NCBI GenBank assembly: GCA_930367215.1
Contig: OV884060.1
Span: forward strand, 11,798,001-11,862,000
Direction of reading: 5' to 3'
Length of the DNA stretch: 64,000 bases
Source of the DNA: Pollenia angustigena
Lineage: Eukaryota; Arthropoda; Insecta; Diptera; Polleniidae
Shown: in pieces, positions 1 to 11,077 of the stretch
Numbering within the stretch: position 1 is the stretch's first letter
Layout of the letters: every line of letters begins with the position of its first letter
Program-made: the position numbers and the translations under genes
The notes under the pieces: model-generated
Told to the model about the DNA's origin: nothing
Databases searched by the model: none
Seen by the model: only the letters and a program-made list of their open reading frames with translations

Positions 1-296
1 AGACGTCGCAATCGCATACAATTGGACGGTGTAAGAGCAGAATTGAAAACATTGTTATCACGTCCTATATTCCCCCGTGGCTTTAGTTTTAAGTAAGAAA
101 AATTTTGTTTAACTTTTATAGAAGTTGTTATTACGATTTACTTTATAGATATCCTTCTGTTAATGGACAATTACAAATGACCGAAATGTCAAATGAAAAC
201 GACGTTAGTACAAGTGCCGTACAAGTAATGAAAGATGCCATTGAAGATTTGAAACAAGCCAAAAAGATGCGCAATAAGAAAAGGAAAAGTACATAG
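1..296 (+). CDS. C-terminal end of a gene, possibly a DDX24/Mak5-like DEAD-box RNA helicase (partial)
   Basis: Two exons are visible: 1-92 (open at the window edge) and 149-296, with a 56-bp GT-AG intron at 93-148 typical of flies. Frame is kept across the junction. The 78 or so visible residues begin with a basic helix-like stretch (RRRNRIQLDGVRAELKTLL), then SRPIFPRGFSFKYPS, then an acidic linker and a very basic tail ending KKMRNKKRKST. The segment 'LK..LL.rP...rGfS.kYp' reminds me of the tail of nucleolar DEAD-box helicases of the Mak5/DDX24 group, which act in 60S ribosome maturation, but no helicase motif lies in the window, so that name is an inference from a short tail. The basic end suits a nucleolar protein. 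Possible AATAAA signals lie at 303-308 and 332-337. It converges with DSCC1, with 218 bp between the stop codons. Confidence 0.6.
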
Positions 297-514
297 ATTT
301 AAAATAAAATTGTATAAATTTTTATATTTAAAATAAAAAATTAAAAACATTAGCTAACTTAATGTTTTGCTACGTAATAACGAACGTTATTTTCCATTAA
401 AGACCTAGCTTGTTTGGCCATTAAAGATGAAACCGATAGCACAGGAGTAGTAAAGCACCTAAAACGTTTTACGTTTCACCATTATAAGCAATAAATAAGT
501 AACTTCGATTAATC

Positions 515-1870
515 TTACTCTATATAAGGTTCTATTTCATCCAAAGTCCACTTCGGTTTAGTTTTAAACAATAAACGCATGCGATCATGTATATTTAGAG
601 GTAAATTATCTTCTGATAATGATCTTATGCACGGTATGGCGCCATCTTTATCAAAAATACCCAAACCTCTTAAATATTTTTCCTTTAAATACATAAATTT
701 TGATCCTAAATGTATCCTACATTTAATTAATAAAAAAGAACTCACCTCACATTTCATGCCTTCAGGAAGAGCATCTTGCCAAGTACTTAAAAATTCATCT
801 ACACGAAACTTTAAACCCGGTTGTAGTATATTTTGAGCGACTATACGAGCCACTAATTCCTCTTTATAAGTGAAACGATTTTGTTTTCCTCCCGTAACCG
901 TGGTATATAAATCAAATAAACCCTCAACTATTTGCTTTGGAGCTATACCATCTAAGGCTGTTATAGTTTCCTCTCTTTCCACCTCATCTAAAGGCCATGT
1001 ATTTTCTGTTATAAGACCCACCATTAAATTAACTATTCGGTATTCATATTCACACTCTAAAACACGCATCCAGCTCTCATATTCTATGGCTCTGTATATT
1101 TGCAAACCTTCTATAAATTGTTTGCGGCTACATTGTACCGTATCCAGCAATTGTTCAAAGGAAAATAAAAGTTTACGATCAATACATTCTTCATTTTCGG
1201 GACCGGAGTATCGAGTCAACTGCAAAAGATCACCCATTTTCCGAAACCTGGGTTTTACCTCACGACATTCAAAATACTCATGAAATATTTTCAATATTTT
1301 TCTTTGATCCAAACTGCGTTCTATATTTAAATCATCATCCCCACTATCGTTTAAACTTCTTTCAAGCGAAGTATTGTTGCCAGTGCGAGGACTTTTCAAA
1401 GGTGAAGTACTAGTGGCAGCAGCAAATTTCAAATCGGGCACCAATAGCAAGCTATTGGAGATTTCAGCCGTTTTGACATCATAGGTTTTTTCATCTGTAC
1501 ATAATACCACCTTTTCATTAAGGCCTCCCTTAAAATGTAAAACTTGACCATCATTTATTTGACTTAATATATGATCATCCAGTTCTAAAAGCTTAAGATT
1601 GTCACTGACAATATCGGCTGAGGGAAAATATAAAGCCTAAGAGATGGTTATAATGCATTAGACAATTAAAATGTTCCTTTTTTCTTACCTGTGTGACTTG
1701 AGTAAGGTTCCTTTCATCCAATTTGGCATGTTTAATTATGCCCTTAACATCTTCAAGAGTTCTCACATATCTTTAAATATTTTTTCTTTAAATTGTATTA
1801 CTCTTACAAATTTTGTGTTATTAACTCACATATTTTCTTGTTCATCAATTTCCATACAAGATTCTTCCAT
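515..1870 (-). CDS. DSCC1: Sister chromatid cohesion protein DCC1 (DSCC1), subunit of the Ctf18-RFC clamp loader
   Basis: Three exons on the minus strand: 1870-1830, 1770-1689 and 1636-515 (stop), with introns of 59 and 52 bp. Together they give 414 residues, near the 393 of human DSCC1. The start is the ATG at 1870-1868. Visible matches to the family are the N-terminal 'RTLEDVKGIIKHAKL', the central 'LLELDDHILSQINDGQ', 'VVLCTDEKTYDVKTAEISN' (human has VLCSKDKTYDLKIADTSN), 'LEYEYRIVNLM'-type winged-helix text and the closing 'KWTLDEIEPYIE'. Unlike the human protein it stops straight after this motif, lacking the short C-terminal extension. DCC1 with Ctf8 and Ctf18 forms the alternative RFC that loads PCNA at the leading-strand fork and supports cohesion. 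The insert after the KTYD region (about residues 120-150) is Ser/Thr-rich and family-specific. Identification is secure; exon edges are by consensus. Confidence 0.93.
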
Positions 1871-2750
1871 GTTAAAATTATTTTCTAAAAAATAAACGAA
1901 AGCGTAAAAAAATTAAACAAACTTTACCCGCCAAAAACCAGCAACAAACAAAAAATTGTATTAGGCAGCGCCGAATCTTATGTATCCTTCACCATAGTAT
2001 TAAAAATTTAAAACTCATTTTACATACAGTTAGTCAAACAATTATTTTCAAAATAAGATTATGTATTTCAAAACGCTTATATTAATTTTCTTTTTTTTTT
2101 ATATAATTTTGTTAAATTAAAAAAAAAAGACTTGAATGTAAAAAAAAAATAAGCTAACTATAATATTTTGACAAGATGTATTTGACTTACTGTAAAGCTG
2201 AAGTACCTAAGCCCAAATTGGTCCTTCTAGCTCATATGTTACAAAAACCATTATTTAGGCAAGAAATTTGTAGTTATTTGTATATCACTAAGTTATAAAT
2301 AAACCGATTATGTTAATGTTCACAACTATTATTTTACTAAGTTTAGTTCAGGTGACAAAGAAAAATAATAATAAAAAAAATATACAAGCAACTTTTGATA
2401 TTCCCCGCTCTAAGTAAGAAAAACAAAGTAGCACAGCTGTGCTTTTGTTCGAAAAAAAACCAAAAATTAAAGCAAATAAACATATTCTGCTTTTTTTTTA
2501 TGTTTTAGATAAGTGTTACATTTGTTTAACAATAAAGTTATTTTAAGCTATTTTAGAATTTAATTTGTTCATAAAAAACACGTTTAGCAGGACTTGCACT
2601 GCAACCTTTCTGTTTGAAATATTTTTAAAAGTGAACTGTCTTAACTAGTGTCTGGACGCCTAGGCACAAATACAGCTAGTAGTGTTTTTGTCAACTAATA
2701 TGTATTTTCTTACTGTCTTGCCAGTACTGTCAAATGTAAACGTTATGTTA

Positions 2751-2859
2751 AGGCTAGTTTACACGGTAATACAATGTATTCCGACATGTTCAAAAATGTT
2801 GTAGAATGAGAAAAATCTTAAAATTTTAAAGCAAAATGTATTACAGTGTAAACTAGCCT
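2751..2859. mobile_element. 109-bp MITE, AGGCTAGTTTACAC family, TTA target duplication
   Basis: Terminal inverted repeats AGGCTAGTTTACAC / GTGTAAACTAGCCT, extended by imperfect pairing into TGTATTAC. TTA lies on both sides (2748-2750 and 2860-2862). The 3-bp TWA duplication is the habit of PIF/Harbinger elements; superfamily assignment is inferred from that alone. Related copies are at 22993, 27340 and 47534. Confidence 0.75.
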
Positions 2860-3049
2860 TTAGATCAATATACATGGTATAAAATACAAACGGAATGACG
2901 AACTTATATAAAAACAGACAACCTATGATGAAGGGTATAAAACAGTTGGTTTTAGGAAGTGTTCGAAAGTAAAAAAAAAATGTTAAATAGTCTGGCAAAG
3001 ATATAGCCAAGGTACATTTACACATTACACAAATGTACCTTGCGATACC

Positions 3050-3092
3050 CATGGTGAAATAAGTAGTAATTTCACTGTGAAATTTCACCATG
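3050..3092. mobile_element. Tiny palindrome with P-element-like ends
   Basis: CATGGTGAAAT at the left end and its exact inverse ATTTCACCATG at the right, 43 bp in all. The end sequence matches the termini of the P-like element at 19638. Flanking octamers GCGATACC and GATATACC agree at 6 of 8 positions, which fits an eroded 8-bp duplication. A chance palindrome is possible. Confidence 0.35.
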
Positions 3093-3122
3093 GATATACC
3101 AATACATTACTACCATACTTAA

Positions 3123-3438
3123 AGCGGCTCACACACTTGCAATAAAATTGTTCAATTTTACGTATTGTACAATTATATCGCCAATGTGTATGTGATATTC
3201 AAAGGTGGCACAATGTATTGGCAACAATCAAAAGACTTTTGATTTTTATTGCACAACGAAAAGAAAGTGAAATGTGTTGGCAACATTATACAATGCTGTT
3301 TATGTTATTCCTATAGGTAATGTTTACCTTTTTATTGAATGAATCAAACCAATGTGCGGCTTATTGCATAATATAGGACAAAATGAAAATAATATGGCGA
3401 AAGTCATACAAAATAATATTGCAAGTGTATGGTCCGCT
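3123..3438. mobile_element. 316-bp MITE, AGCGG... family, TAA duplication
   Basis: Inverted ends AGCGGCTCACACACTTGCAA versus the inverse of TTGCAAGTGTATGGTCCGCT. TAA at 3120-3122 and 3439-3441. No coding content. It abuts the next element, sharing the flanking TTA/TAA. Confidence 0.7.
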
Positions 3439-3440
3439 TA

Positions 3441-4135
3441 AGCTGCGTACAGACGGTGGTCGGATCTTACAATGTTGTCATTAAAATTGCCTAAAAATGT
3501 CTTGCAAATGTGTTAACATTGTGAGCTCAGTTTCATTTGGCAGGTGTATAAAATTAATGCATCTGACAATGGCACCATTGTCAGAGAAATGACAACATTG
3601 TAACACAGGGTCTCCACCTGAGATAATATATAAGATTTTTATATCAGCAAACGTCAAATTCAATCGCAGAGAGTATTATCTTACGTGTGGACTCTCAAAT
3701 AGTTTTAGTATTAATATTATAATAAATGTTATGAGACAGTTGTTATAAGAAATCTTATAACAACTATCTTATAAGATAAGCTGTCAAAAATACACATACA
3801 TACACACATATAAAACAATAAAAAGACGCATTCATTAAAATGTTTAATTTTTTTGTGCAAATAGTGAAAATCTTGTGATAAGTGTTTAAAAAACCATTTT
3901 TTTTTAAATAAAAAACAAGAAAAAACTAAAAAATAGAGTAAAAACGACCCAAGTTTACTGCACGAGAATCATTCGATTATGAAATCTTATAAGATACGTG
4001 TTCCCCTTGTTTAAGATTAAGATTAACATGAAGAAACTTGTTCTCTCATTCTGCCGACGTTCTCTCACATATTATATCAGATTTTATCTTATGTGAAGAC
4101 CCCATGTAAGATCTGACAACCGTCTGTACGAAGCT
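3441..4135. mobile_element. 695-bp non-autonomous DNA transposon, TTA duplication
   Basis: Inverted ends AGCTGCGTACAGACGG / CCGTCTGTACGAAGCT with TTA at 3438-3440 and 4136-4138. It contains no recognisable transposase, only AT-rich filler including further small inverted stretches (for example CTTATAAGATAAG near 3770). PIF/Harbinger-like by its duplication. Confidence 0.7.
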
Positions 4136-4647
4136 TTACTTTGAGCTGGCAAATCTTGAAAAATTTTTCAAAATCATGAAAGTTATTTAAAAAATGTATA
4201 ATTTTTTAAGCTTTACCCGCTAAAATCAGTTTAAAAACATCACTTTTCAGTAATTGTTTGCCAATAATCAATAACGTGTGTCATGATCATATATTTAATC
4301 TGGCGTCACGAAACGGTTGGCGGATTTGTTATTTCGAATAATCTTTTAATGTTTTTTTATTAAAGAAAAAATCGATTAAGAAAGTTTTATGGGAAAACAA
4401 CTATGTATACAGCAAATGTTTCTGTGTTGTTTGTCTGAGAGCAAACAATAGTAAAATATTAAACTTTTAAGGGAGAATTATCGCACTAGGTTCAAACGTT
4501 ATTCTTTGGTTCAAACTATCATGTTGTAAGTTATGTTTTAAAATTATAAGAAAGTGTATTGTGTATTGTTGTTTAAAAAAAATAACATTTTTCATAAAGA
4601 CAAATTTAAAATAAAAAAAAAAATTGTATTCGAGGAAAAAACTCTTA

Positions 4648-4866
4648 GGCCCGTTTTCACAACTTACCGATAGCTAAAGGTAGGATTTTATCAGCCATAT
4701 AAAAAGTTTTCCATTATTACAACTTTACTTTAACCTACCATGTAGTATGAACTATAATCTACTTAATCGCTCACTTTAGGTTTAAGTAAAGTTTTAATAA
4801 TGGAACACATTTTATAAGGCCGGTTAAAGTCTACTTTTAGCTATCGGTAAGTTGTGAAAACGGGCT
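4648..4866. mobile_element. 219-bp foldback MITE with long inverted ends, TTA duplication
   Basis: Ends GGCCCGTTTTCACAACTTAC and the near-exact inverse ending GTTGTGAAAACGGGCT. Pairing continues through CGATAGCTAAAGGTAG for about 40 bp. TTA at 4645-4647 and 4867-4869. Confidence 0.8.
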
Positions 4867-5315
4867 TTAATTAAACTCTAAGTTTACATTTAATAACTAC
4901 TTAATTTAAGCTAAAGTAAATATGTCCTTCATATTATTCTTCTTATGTAAAATTTTGTATGAACTAGCTTAACTGCCTGTTTGTAGAACGCGAGCACAAA
5001 AGTGACTCGCTTAACTTACATTTAAAACAAAAACAAAATTTGAAATTGTCAATTCCAAAACAAATATCTGGCAACATTATTATCAAGGAATGAAAATCCT
5101 TTGACATTTTGTTGTTGTACACACACATAGTTTGTGTATGGGTTGGTATCACAAATAGAAGAAACAAATAGAGAAAATATAAAAGAAAAATTACAAATAA
5201 GATTTAGCAAGTAGTTTTTTTTTATCAGAAATGTTTGTAAAATAAAACAGTTAATTATTAAAAAAATTTGCTTGAAATTTAGAATTTGTTTTGTGTGTTT
5301 TTTTTTGTCCCAAAC

Positions 5316-8300
5316 ATGGAGTTTAATGAAATTTCTATGTGCATGGATGTTAAGCTGGACATCTATGATAAACGCCCTGATTCATTAAAATTGAAAACAT
5401 GGACAAAATGTCAAGTAAAAATTGAAGCAATTAAATGTTTACCCTGCTTTTTGCGCATAAATTTTCAATCTGTGCCCCAGGACGACAATGAAGAACTTGC
5501 TCAACTAAGTGTGTCGATTAATGTTCCGGGTGTGACCATCAGTTTGGCTACCTCGCGAACTAAGCAACATTCTTATGGATTATTTTGGACACACAATCGT
5601 CGTGATTGTTTTATATATTTTGCTTTAGATACTGAAATGAGTTGTCGCAAACATATGAAATGGATTAAAAAATCGATTAAGAATCTGGAACTATATCGAC
5701 AAGTGTTTTTAGAGCAGAAAAGAAATAGTCGTGGTCCTGGCTTGTTTGGGGAAGTATTTATAAAGAAGGATAAACAAAAGGAGTTGTGGTGAGTTAGAAT
5801 AATATAGTATTAATATTGAAACTTATTTACTCACCAATTTTTCTTTCGGTTAAAAGCTTAATTTTTGCAAAAATAGTCAATAACAATATTTTACGCTTTA
5901 TCCTTAGCCAGTAAACTCATCTGAAAGTAATATAGTTGTAAGTACTTTCAAACGATAAATGTAAATAGGTAGATAATCATATCAGAAATTAAAGAAATAT
6001 GTACCTGTTGCCGTTTTAATATCAAAGTCCTAAAGCCATGAAAACTTCTGGCCAATTTTCAGTAGAAACAAAACAATTTATAATTTAATTTATTTTTACA
6101 TCTCGTAGATATAAATATAGAATAAATTGAGGTGATACCTTCTTATGTTCATTGAAGCCCATGGTATAATTACTAGAAGGTATATTAATGTTAGCAAATA
6201 TTAAACCTGTATAGGTACATAATTTCAGACTGAAGAAAATAAAAAAAAAAATTTAAACAAGCGCCAAAACGAAATGAACAATAAAAAAATCAACAATGTA
6301 AAAACAATTAATTTTTATTGTCTTCGAAAATCCCAGATGGACATCGTTAATCAACTTTGGTACTTATAAGGACCCAATATATATGTACTTTATAGGGTCT
6401 GAGATCAATCTATTTTATTTTTTATTATTTTAAAAGCTTATAAATGGTTTTTTCTTGCAACTCTGCTACTCTGTGATGTGTATTGCGATAGTGTTTAAGC
6501 AAATGTATTTTCCAGTCCGGTTTTTCAACGATATTGAAGTTCTTTTGCCGATTTCTAAATATCATGATTGATTACTTTCAATTCCCTACGCACTTCCCTC
6601 CCATTTAATGTCTTTCCTTGGCCTTTTCTGTTTTTATTGGCTTAACTTTGAATAATGTCGTGGACTGTTGACCAACCAATGCTGCAATTTCTCAGTTTTT
6701 TCATCTGCATAATTTCAACAGATAATCGCTTTGCATTTAGTGCCCTTTTTTAATATTTTTCCTTAGTCGCAATTTACACTATGGACATTTCTTGCCGGAC
6801 AGAAAAAGTTTGTTGGTAAGGGGGCGACGCTGTATGCGTAACACACTTTACTTCTTGCTTCTCTCGCCAACAAACTTTTTCTGTCCGGCAAGAAATGTCC
6901 ACAGTGTAAATTGGGACTTACTAATAAATCATAGATATAATTAGTTTAAACTTTTATTTTTTGCTCTTTATATATTGTAATAAGCTATATGTTCCTATGC
7001 TTCGAAAAGTTTGAGTGCTTTTTTTGCTTTAGCCAACGATTGGTTAGTAATAATCATTCAAATACATACTTACGTGTATTTATGAGTTATTCTAGACACC
7101 ACGATAATAATTTATATGGCTAATTTTCAAAACATATTACTTTGCACTCAAAGTAAAAAATGTATCATTAAGTTTAATGGTGTACGCATTGATTACCTTG
7201 TTGGTGCACATACTTTTGAAAAATTCTACACAATACTATTTTACAATGGCGTTTTGGAGCTCAGTTTATCTTTGTTTTAATGTATCATTTTAGTTATTCT
7301 TTACTTAACAAAGGAATTGATTAATTTTTATATGTCTGCATTTAAAGGAACTTTTGTAATCGGATCGTACTTCTATTCGTTAAAATTTAAATTACCTAAC
7401 ATTTTATTTTAGCGTTGTCAAGGATGCTCTCTCAGCTTTAGGTCCCCTACCACAAATACCAGATGCTAATAACAGTACCAATTGGTCAAGACGTGTTTCT
7501 CGGGCCTCGGAAATCTATGAAGAAATATTTGAAGGAAACATACCACCGCGTTTGTCACGTCGCTTATCGCGAACCTCAATTGCCTCTGGCATCTACGAAG
7601 AAATGAAACCCCCTTGTTCGCCCAACATACACGCAATAGTTGAAGAACACATAGATTCTCCTCCACCCTTGCCACCCTTACCGTCACATCGTAAGAGACT
7701 CAACACCTTTGAGTCCGATCCTTTCGGCATTTTAGGTGACATACCACGCTCAAATACTAATCCGGAATCCGAATTGGCCAAAAAGAAGAAATATAAAAAT
7801 GTACTGGAAAATATTTTTGGAGCTGGGCGTTCGAAGAGAGCGGAAAGTGTTAGTGAAACGCCCACATGCACAATAGAGGATATAATAAATGACGGAGAAA
7901 GCGCTGACATTTTCCAGCCTATTTATGCTAATGAAATTGTGAAACATCCACTGCCTTGTAAAAACCCCAACAAACGCAATAGTTTCTCCAGTCCAGATTT
8001 GTCCAAAATTAATTTCATTGATACTTTCGATGAAGACAAAGTTGCGGCATTGTTGCATTTGAATAGCTCTAGCGACTTGGACGCTCATATAGATGATGAT
8101 TTTGAGTGTGATGTGGTTGCTGCTCACAATTATAGCTCCTTAAGTTTGGATGACTCGGCTATAGCTCCCTGCACTTCTTTGCTGGTAATGGCAAGGAAAC
8201 ATGCCCTGAAATCAAAGTCTGGTTCAATGGAGACTTTAAATGTTTCTAGGCAATTGCCACAAAACTTTAATTTTTCTGCTTGTAATACTTCTTCTATAAA

Positions 8301-10181
8301 CCTAATAGGAGCCAATGGCGCCGTTCCCTCTATACAAAAATTAAAACGTAATAAAATTATAATGGAAGATGAACTAACAGGCTATTGTGTTATGGCTCCT
8401 ATAATAAGCAAAAAACATGATAGCCAGGAGAACACTGCCACTACCACTTCTTCAACGTCATCTTCCACTACATCGGGTTATTCTACCGGTTCTTATTGCT
8501 CATCTTCAAGCTCTTCGTCGTCCTCGAATACTCAAGTTACAGAGATAAAAGACTTACAACAAGAAGTCTTTCAAAAACCACAATTAATTAAAAAAATTGC
8601 TAAAACCGCGGCACCTAATGAAAGTGATTATGATGAATTGCCTTTGCGCAAGACTCCCTTGCCTGTGGCAGAATCTGATCTTAGTAATATTTATGAAAAT
8701 ATGCAAAGTGGCTCGCCTTTGAATAGCAGTGTTGTGATATTAAGAAATCATGAGAATACGCCGCCTTTTAGCAATAATTTTACTGGAAATTTATACGAAA
8801 ATCTATTAACCATTAAGGCAGCTCAAGAATTGGAACAACCTTTACCGACTCATATATGCACAAGTACTCCAACCGATTCACCGGCTGATAAACAATCTCC
8901 CAGTGGATCAGAAGAACAGGAAAATTTTTATCAAACACCACGCAAATCTATTGTAAGTGTTGATGATAAAATACCATCATATTATCCAAATAGTTGTGAT
9001 ACGCTTAAAATGAAAAGACATTCAAATAGTCCTTCCAAACAGACTACACCCACGTCACATAAGACAATGGAAAAAGAGGTAAACGAAAGTTTCTGTTTTC
9101 TGAAAATTGTTAATTATGGTGTTTTCTTTTCTACAAAAAATGTGCATTTATTAAAAAAAATACAATTTGGTCTCAGTTTCTTAAAAATTTTTTATCCCGA
9201 ACAGGGTAAGTTTTTTTAAATAAAACAAGCCAACCTTTTCGGGAGCAAAATTTTTAAGAAACAGACACCAAATTGCATTTTTTTTTAAATAAAATGTCAG
9301 ATTTTTTTGTAGAAAAGAAAACACCATTAGTTCTAATATGAACCATTTTTATTATATATTATCTTTTTTTATTATAGAAATCTACCTCTTCCAATGTGGG
9401 ACTTAAGCATTTGGTCAGCATCAAAATGAAACGTGAACGCAAAGAAAACTTATACATATCTTCCCCACAAAAAATATTGGAACAACGTAAGAAATCAGCC
9501 ACTAATTCTTGCCCTCCTACCATTAGCACCTCAAAATCGAAAAAGTCAGCTAATGCCCAAAAAATCTCCGAAAATGTTTACACTGTCAATTTAACAAACA
9601 AAAAATCACTACAACTTCAAAGTAACAATAATAATAATACTGAGAAGTCTTCATATAATGAAATAACTGAAACCGCCCAGCTTAAAGAAAAACTACATAA
9701 TGAACTTTTACAACTAGCTTTATTGCAAAAAATCGACTTCAAATTTGATGATGCGTCCACAACAAATACATCTTGTAATCAAGCTGCCTCAACTACTTAC
9801 AACTACCCAAATACGCCAACACAAAGTGGTATAGCCAAATTGGAACAAGCCGAACTAGAATATGAAAATTGTTATCAAGCTACAAAAGATGCCACTAGGT
9901 TGCTACACAAATACGCTACATTGGCACCAAAACAGTCGATGCGTATTAAGCACCAATTACAGCAACAATTGCAGCTTAATCAAAGTTCAAATCAAAAAAT
10001 TCTAATGGCACAATCTACTAAATTAGAATCGCCAGTATCTACTTCGGATATGTCTGGCTCTTGTGTTGCTATGGGCTCTAAAAAGTTTGCTTCCCTACCA
10101 AGATTTAAAAAAATAGATTTTTCTCCTTTAAAATTGAAGATTAATAACGTTTTGCAACGAAATCCCACACCAGAATTTTGA
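5316..10181 (+). CDS. Unidentified signalling adaptor with PH/PTB-like N-terminal domain and multiple SH2-binding-type Tyr motifs
   Basis: Three exons: 5316-5788, 7413-9078 and 9378-10181, giving about 980 residues; introns are 1624 and 299 bp. The ATG at 5316 has a good fly context (CAAAC before ATGG). Residues 10-122 look like a PH or PTB fold: beta-rich text, 'FWTHNRRDCFIYFAL' and a closing helix with Trp116. Then come paired Ser/Arg repeats 'RVSRASEIYEEI' (Tyr193) and 'RLSRTSIASGIYEEM' (Tyr219), a proline run PPPLPPLP (about 241-248), a serine-rich tract (about 502-530) and Tyr motifs YDEL (564), YENM (585), YENL (619) and YQTP (664). YxNx and YxxM are known ligand types for Grb2/Drk and PI3K p85 SH2 domains, so a DOK/IRS/Gab-like docking role is inferred. 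The final exon is Lys/Gln/Asn-rich. I cannot name the ortholog. Confidence 0.8.
6440..6760 (-). pseudogene. Degenerate Tc1-like transposase fragment in adaptor intron 1
   Basis: Read on the minus strand with several stops and frame slips, the segment gives an HTH-like run ('LSVEIMQMKKLRNCSIGWST'), a basic linker with 'NRKGQGKT', and an 'SSRVARKNHL' tail resembling the N-terminal paired-like DNA-binding part of Tc1 transposases (family pattern GR.RKT...RVARKKP). Catalytic DDE text is absent. Identification is by motif order only. Confidence 0.4.
6766..6917. mobile_element. 152-bp foldback MITE with about 50-bp inverted ends, TTA duplication
   Basis: Left arm begins GTCGCAATTTACAC and right arm ends GTGTAAATTGGGAC; pairing continues almost perfectly through TTTCTTGCCGGACAG and AAAAAGTTTGTTGG, leaving a loop of about 50 bases. 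TTA at 6763-6765 and 6918-6920. It sits in intron 1 of the adaptor gene and would form a strong hairpin in the pre-mRNA. Confidence 0.85.
9117..9326. mobile_element. 210-bp MITE filling most of adaptor intron 2, TTA duplication
   Basis: Inverted ends TGGTGTTTTCTTTTCTAC / GTAGAAAAGAAAACACCA, with a second matching pair inside (CAATTTGGTCTCAGTTTCTT and its inverse, diverged). TTA at 9114-9116 and 9327-9329. Removing the element and one TTA leaves an intron of about 86 bp, a normal fly size. Confidence 0.85.
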
Positions 10182-10862
10182 GGGTCGAATAGAACTAAAA
10201 TATTGTGAAATGTTAGGATTTTTTATTGCTAGCTTTAATTTGTTTTTTTTTTTTTTTTTTTGTTTGAATAGCTTAAATTTAAAAATATATTTTAATTGCT
10301 TTATATAAAATCGATTATCAATAATATGAAAAGGAAAACAAACCAAATCGAAAATTTGCTTCATCTCAGTGGGCCAACTGTTCTTAATTGAGGTTTCGAT
10401 TTCTGATCTCTTAATTCGTATATGCTTTGAAATTGATTTAGCTATTTTGTTTTTTATTTTAGGGACTAGATAATTAGTACTGAAATTTCGAGGCAAATTT
10501 TCTTTGTTATATGTTTTATTTGCTTTTAATGTCTAGCAAAAAACATATCTAAAGTTGTGTTAAAGTTGTAATCATAAGTTAAGTAAATAAATTCTTAAGA
10601 TATATTTTTGGCTTTAAAAAAGTATAACGCTTTTAAAATTAAATTTCATATTAGTTAAGAACGTTTTTATAAATTAAGCTATAGAATTTAAAAATTCCTA
10701 AAAATTTAAATCTGGTTTTTATTTGTATTTTTGTACCTTTTGAAAATGCTGTAAAATATTTGTCTGTAATTTAATTTCGTTTTTATTTAAAATAAAATTG
10801 AAAAAAAAAATGTTTTTATTTTTTTTTAAATAAAAGTTTTAGGTCAATTATTCAAATATTCG

Positions 10863-11077
10863 GGCCTGTTCTGAAAATCACGTGATTTCAAATCACGTGT
10901 TTTTGAAAACACACGAGCGGTTTTCTGGTATTCTGAAAGTCATACCGTTTTTGTGTTTCTCTGTGTGCTTTCGGCAACTGAAGATCACACCAATGCACAC
11001 AAAAACGGGACACTAAGATATCACACGTGTGATTTGAAATCACGTGATTTGAGTAAAAGTGATTTGCAGAACAGGCC
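10863..11077. mobile_element. About 215-bp MITE, GGCCTGTTCTG family
   Basis: Inverted ends GGCCTGTTCTGAAAATCAC and GTGATTTGCAGAACAGGCC. Several internal copies of the palindrome AAATCACGTGATTT lie near both ends. The target duplication is not clear. A second copy, interrupted by another element, is at 32635-33150. It lies between the convergent adaptor and Dpit47 genes. Confidence 0.7.

Noticed and set aside
93..121. 29-bp GT-AG intron in the first gene
   Set aside because: Too short for a fly intron; the acceptor at 147-148 gives 56 bp and keeps the frame.
870..1283. 137-codon plus-strand frame
   Set aside because: Antisense shadow of DSCC1 exon 3.
7593..8127. Minus-strand open frames opposite the adaptor gene
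   Set aside because: They are antisense shadows of exon 2; the plus strand reads continuously through correct splice junctions.
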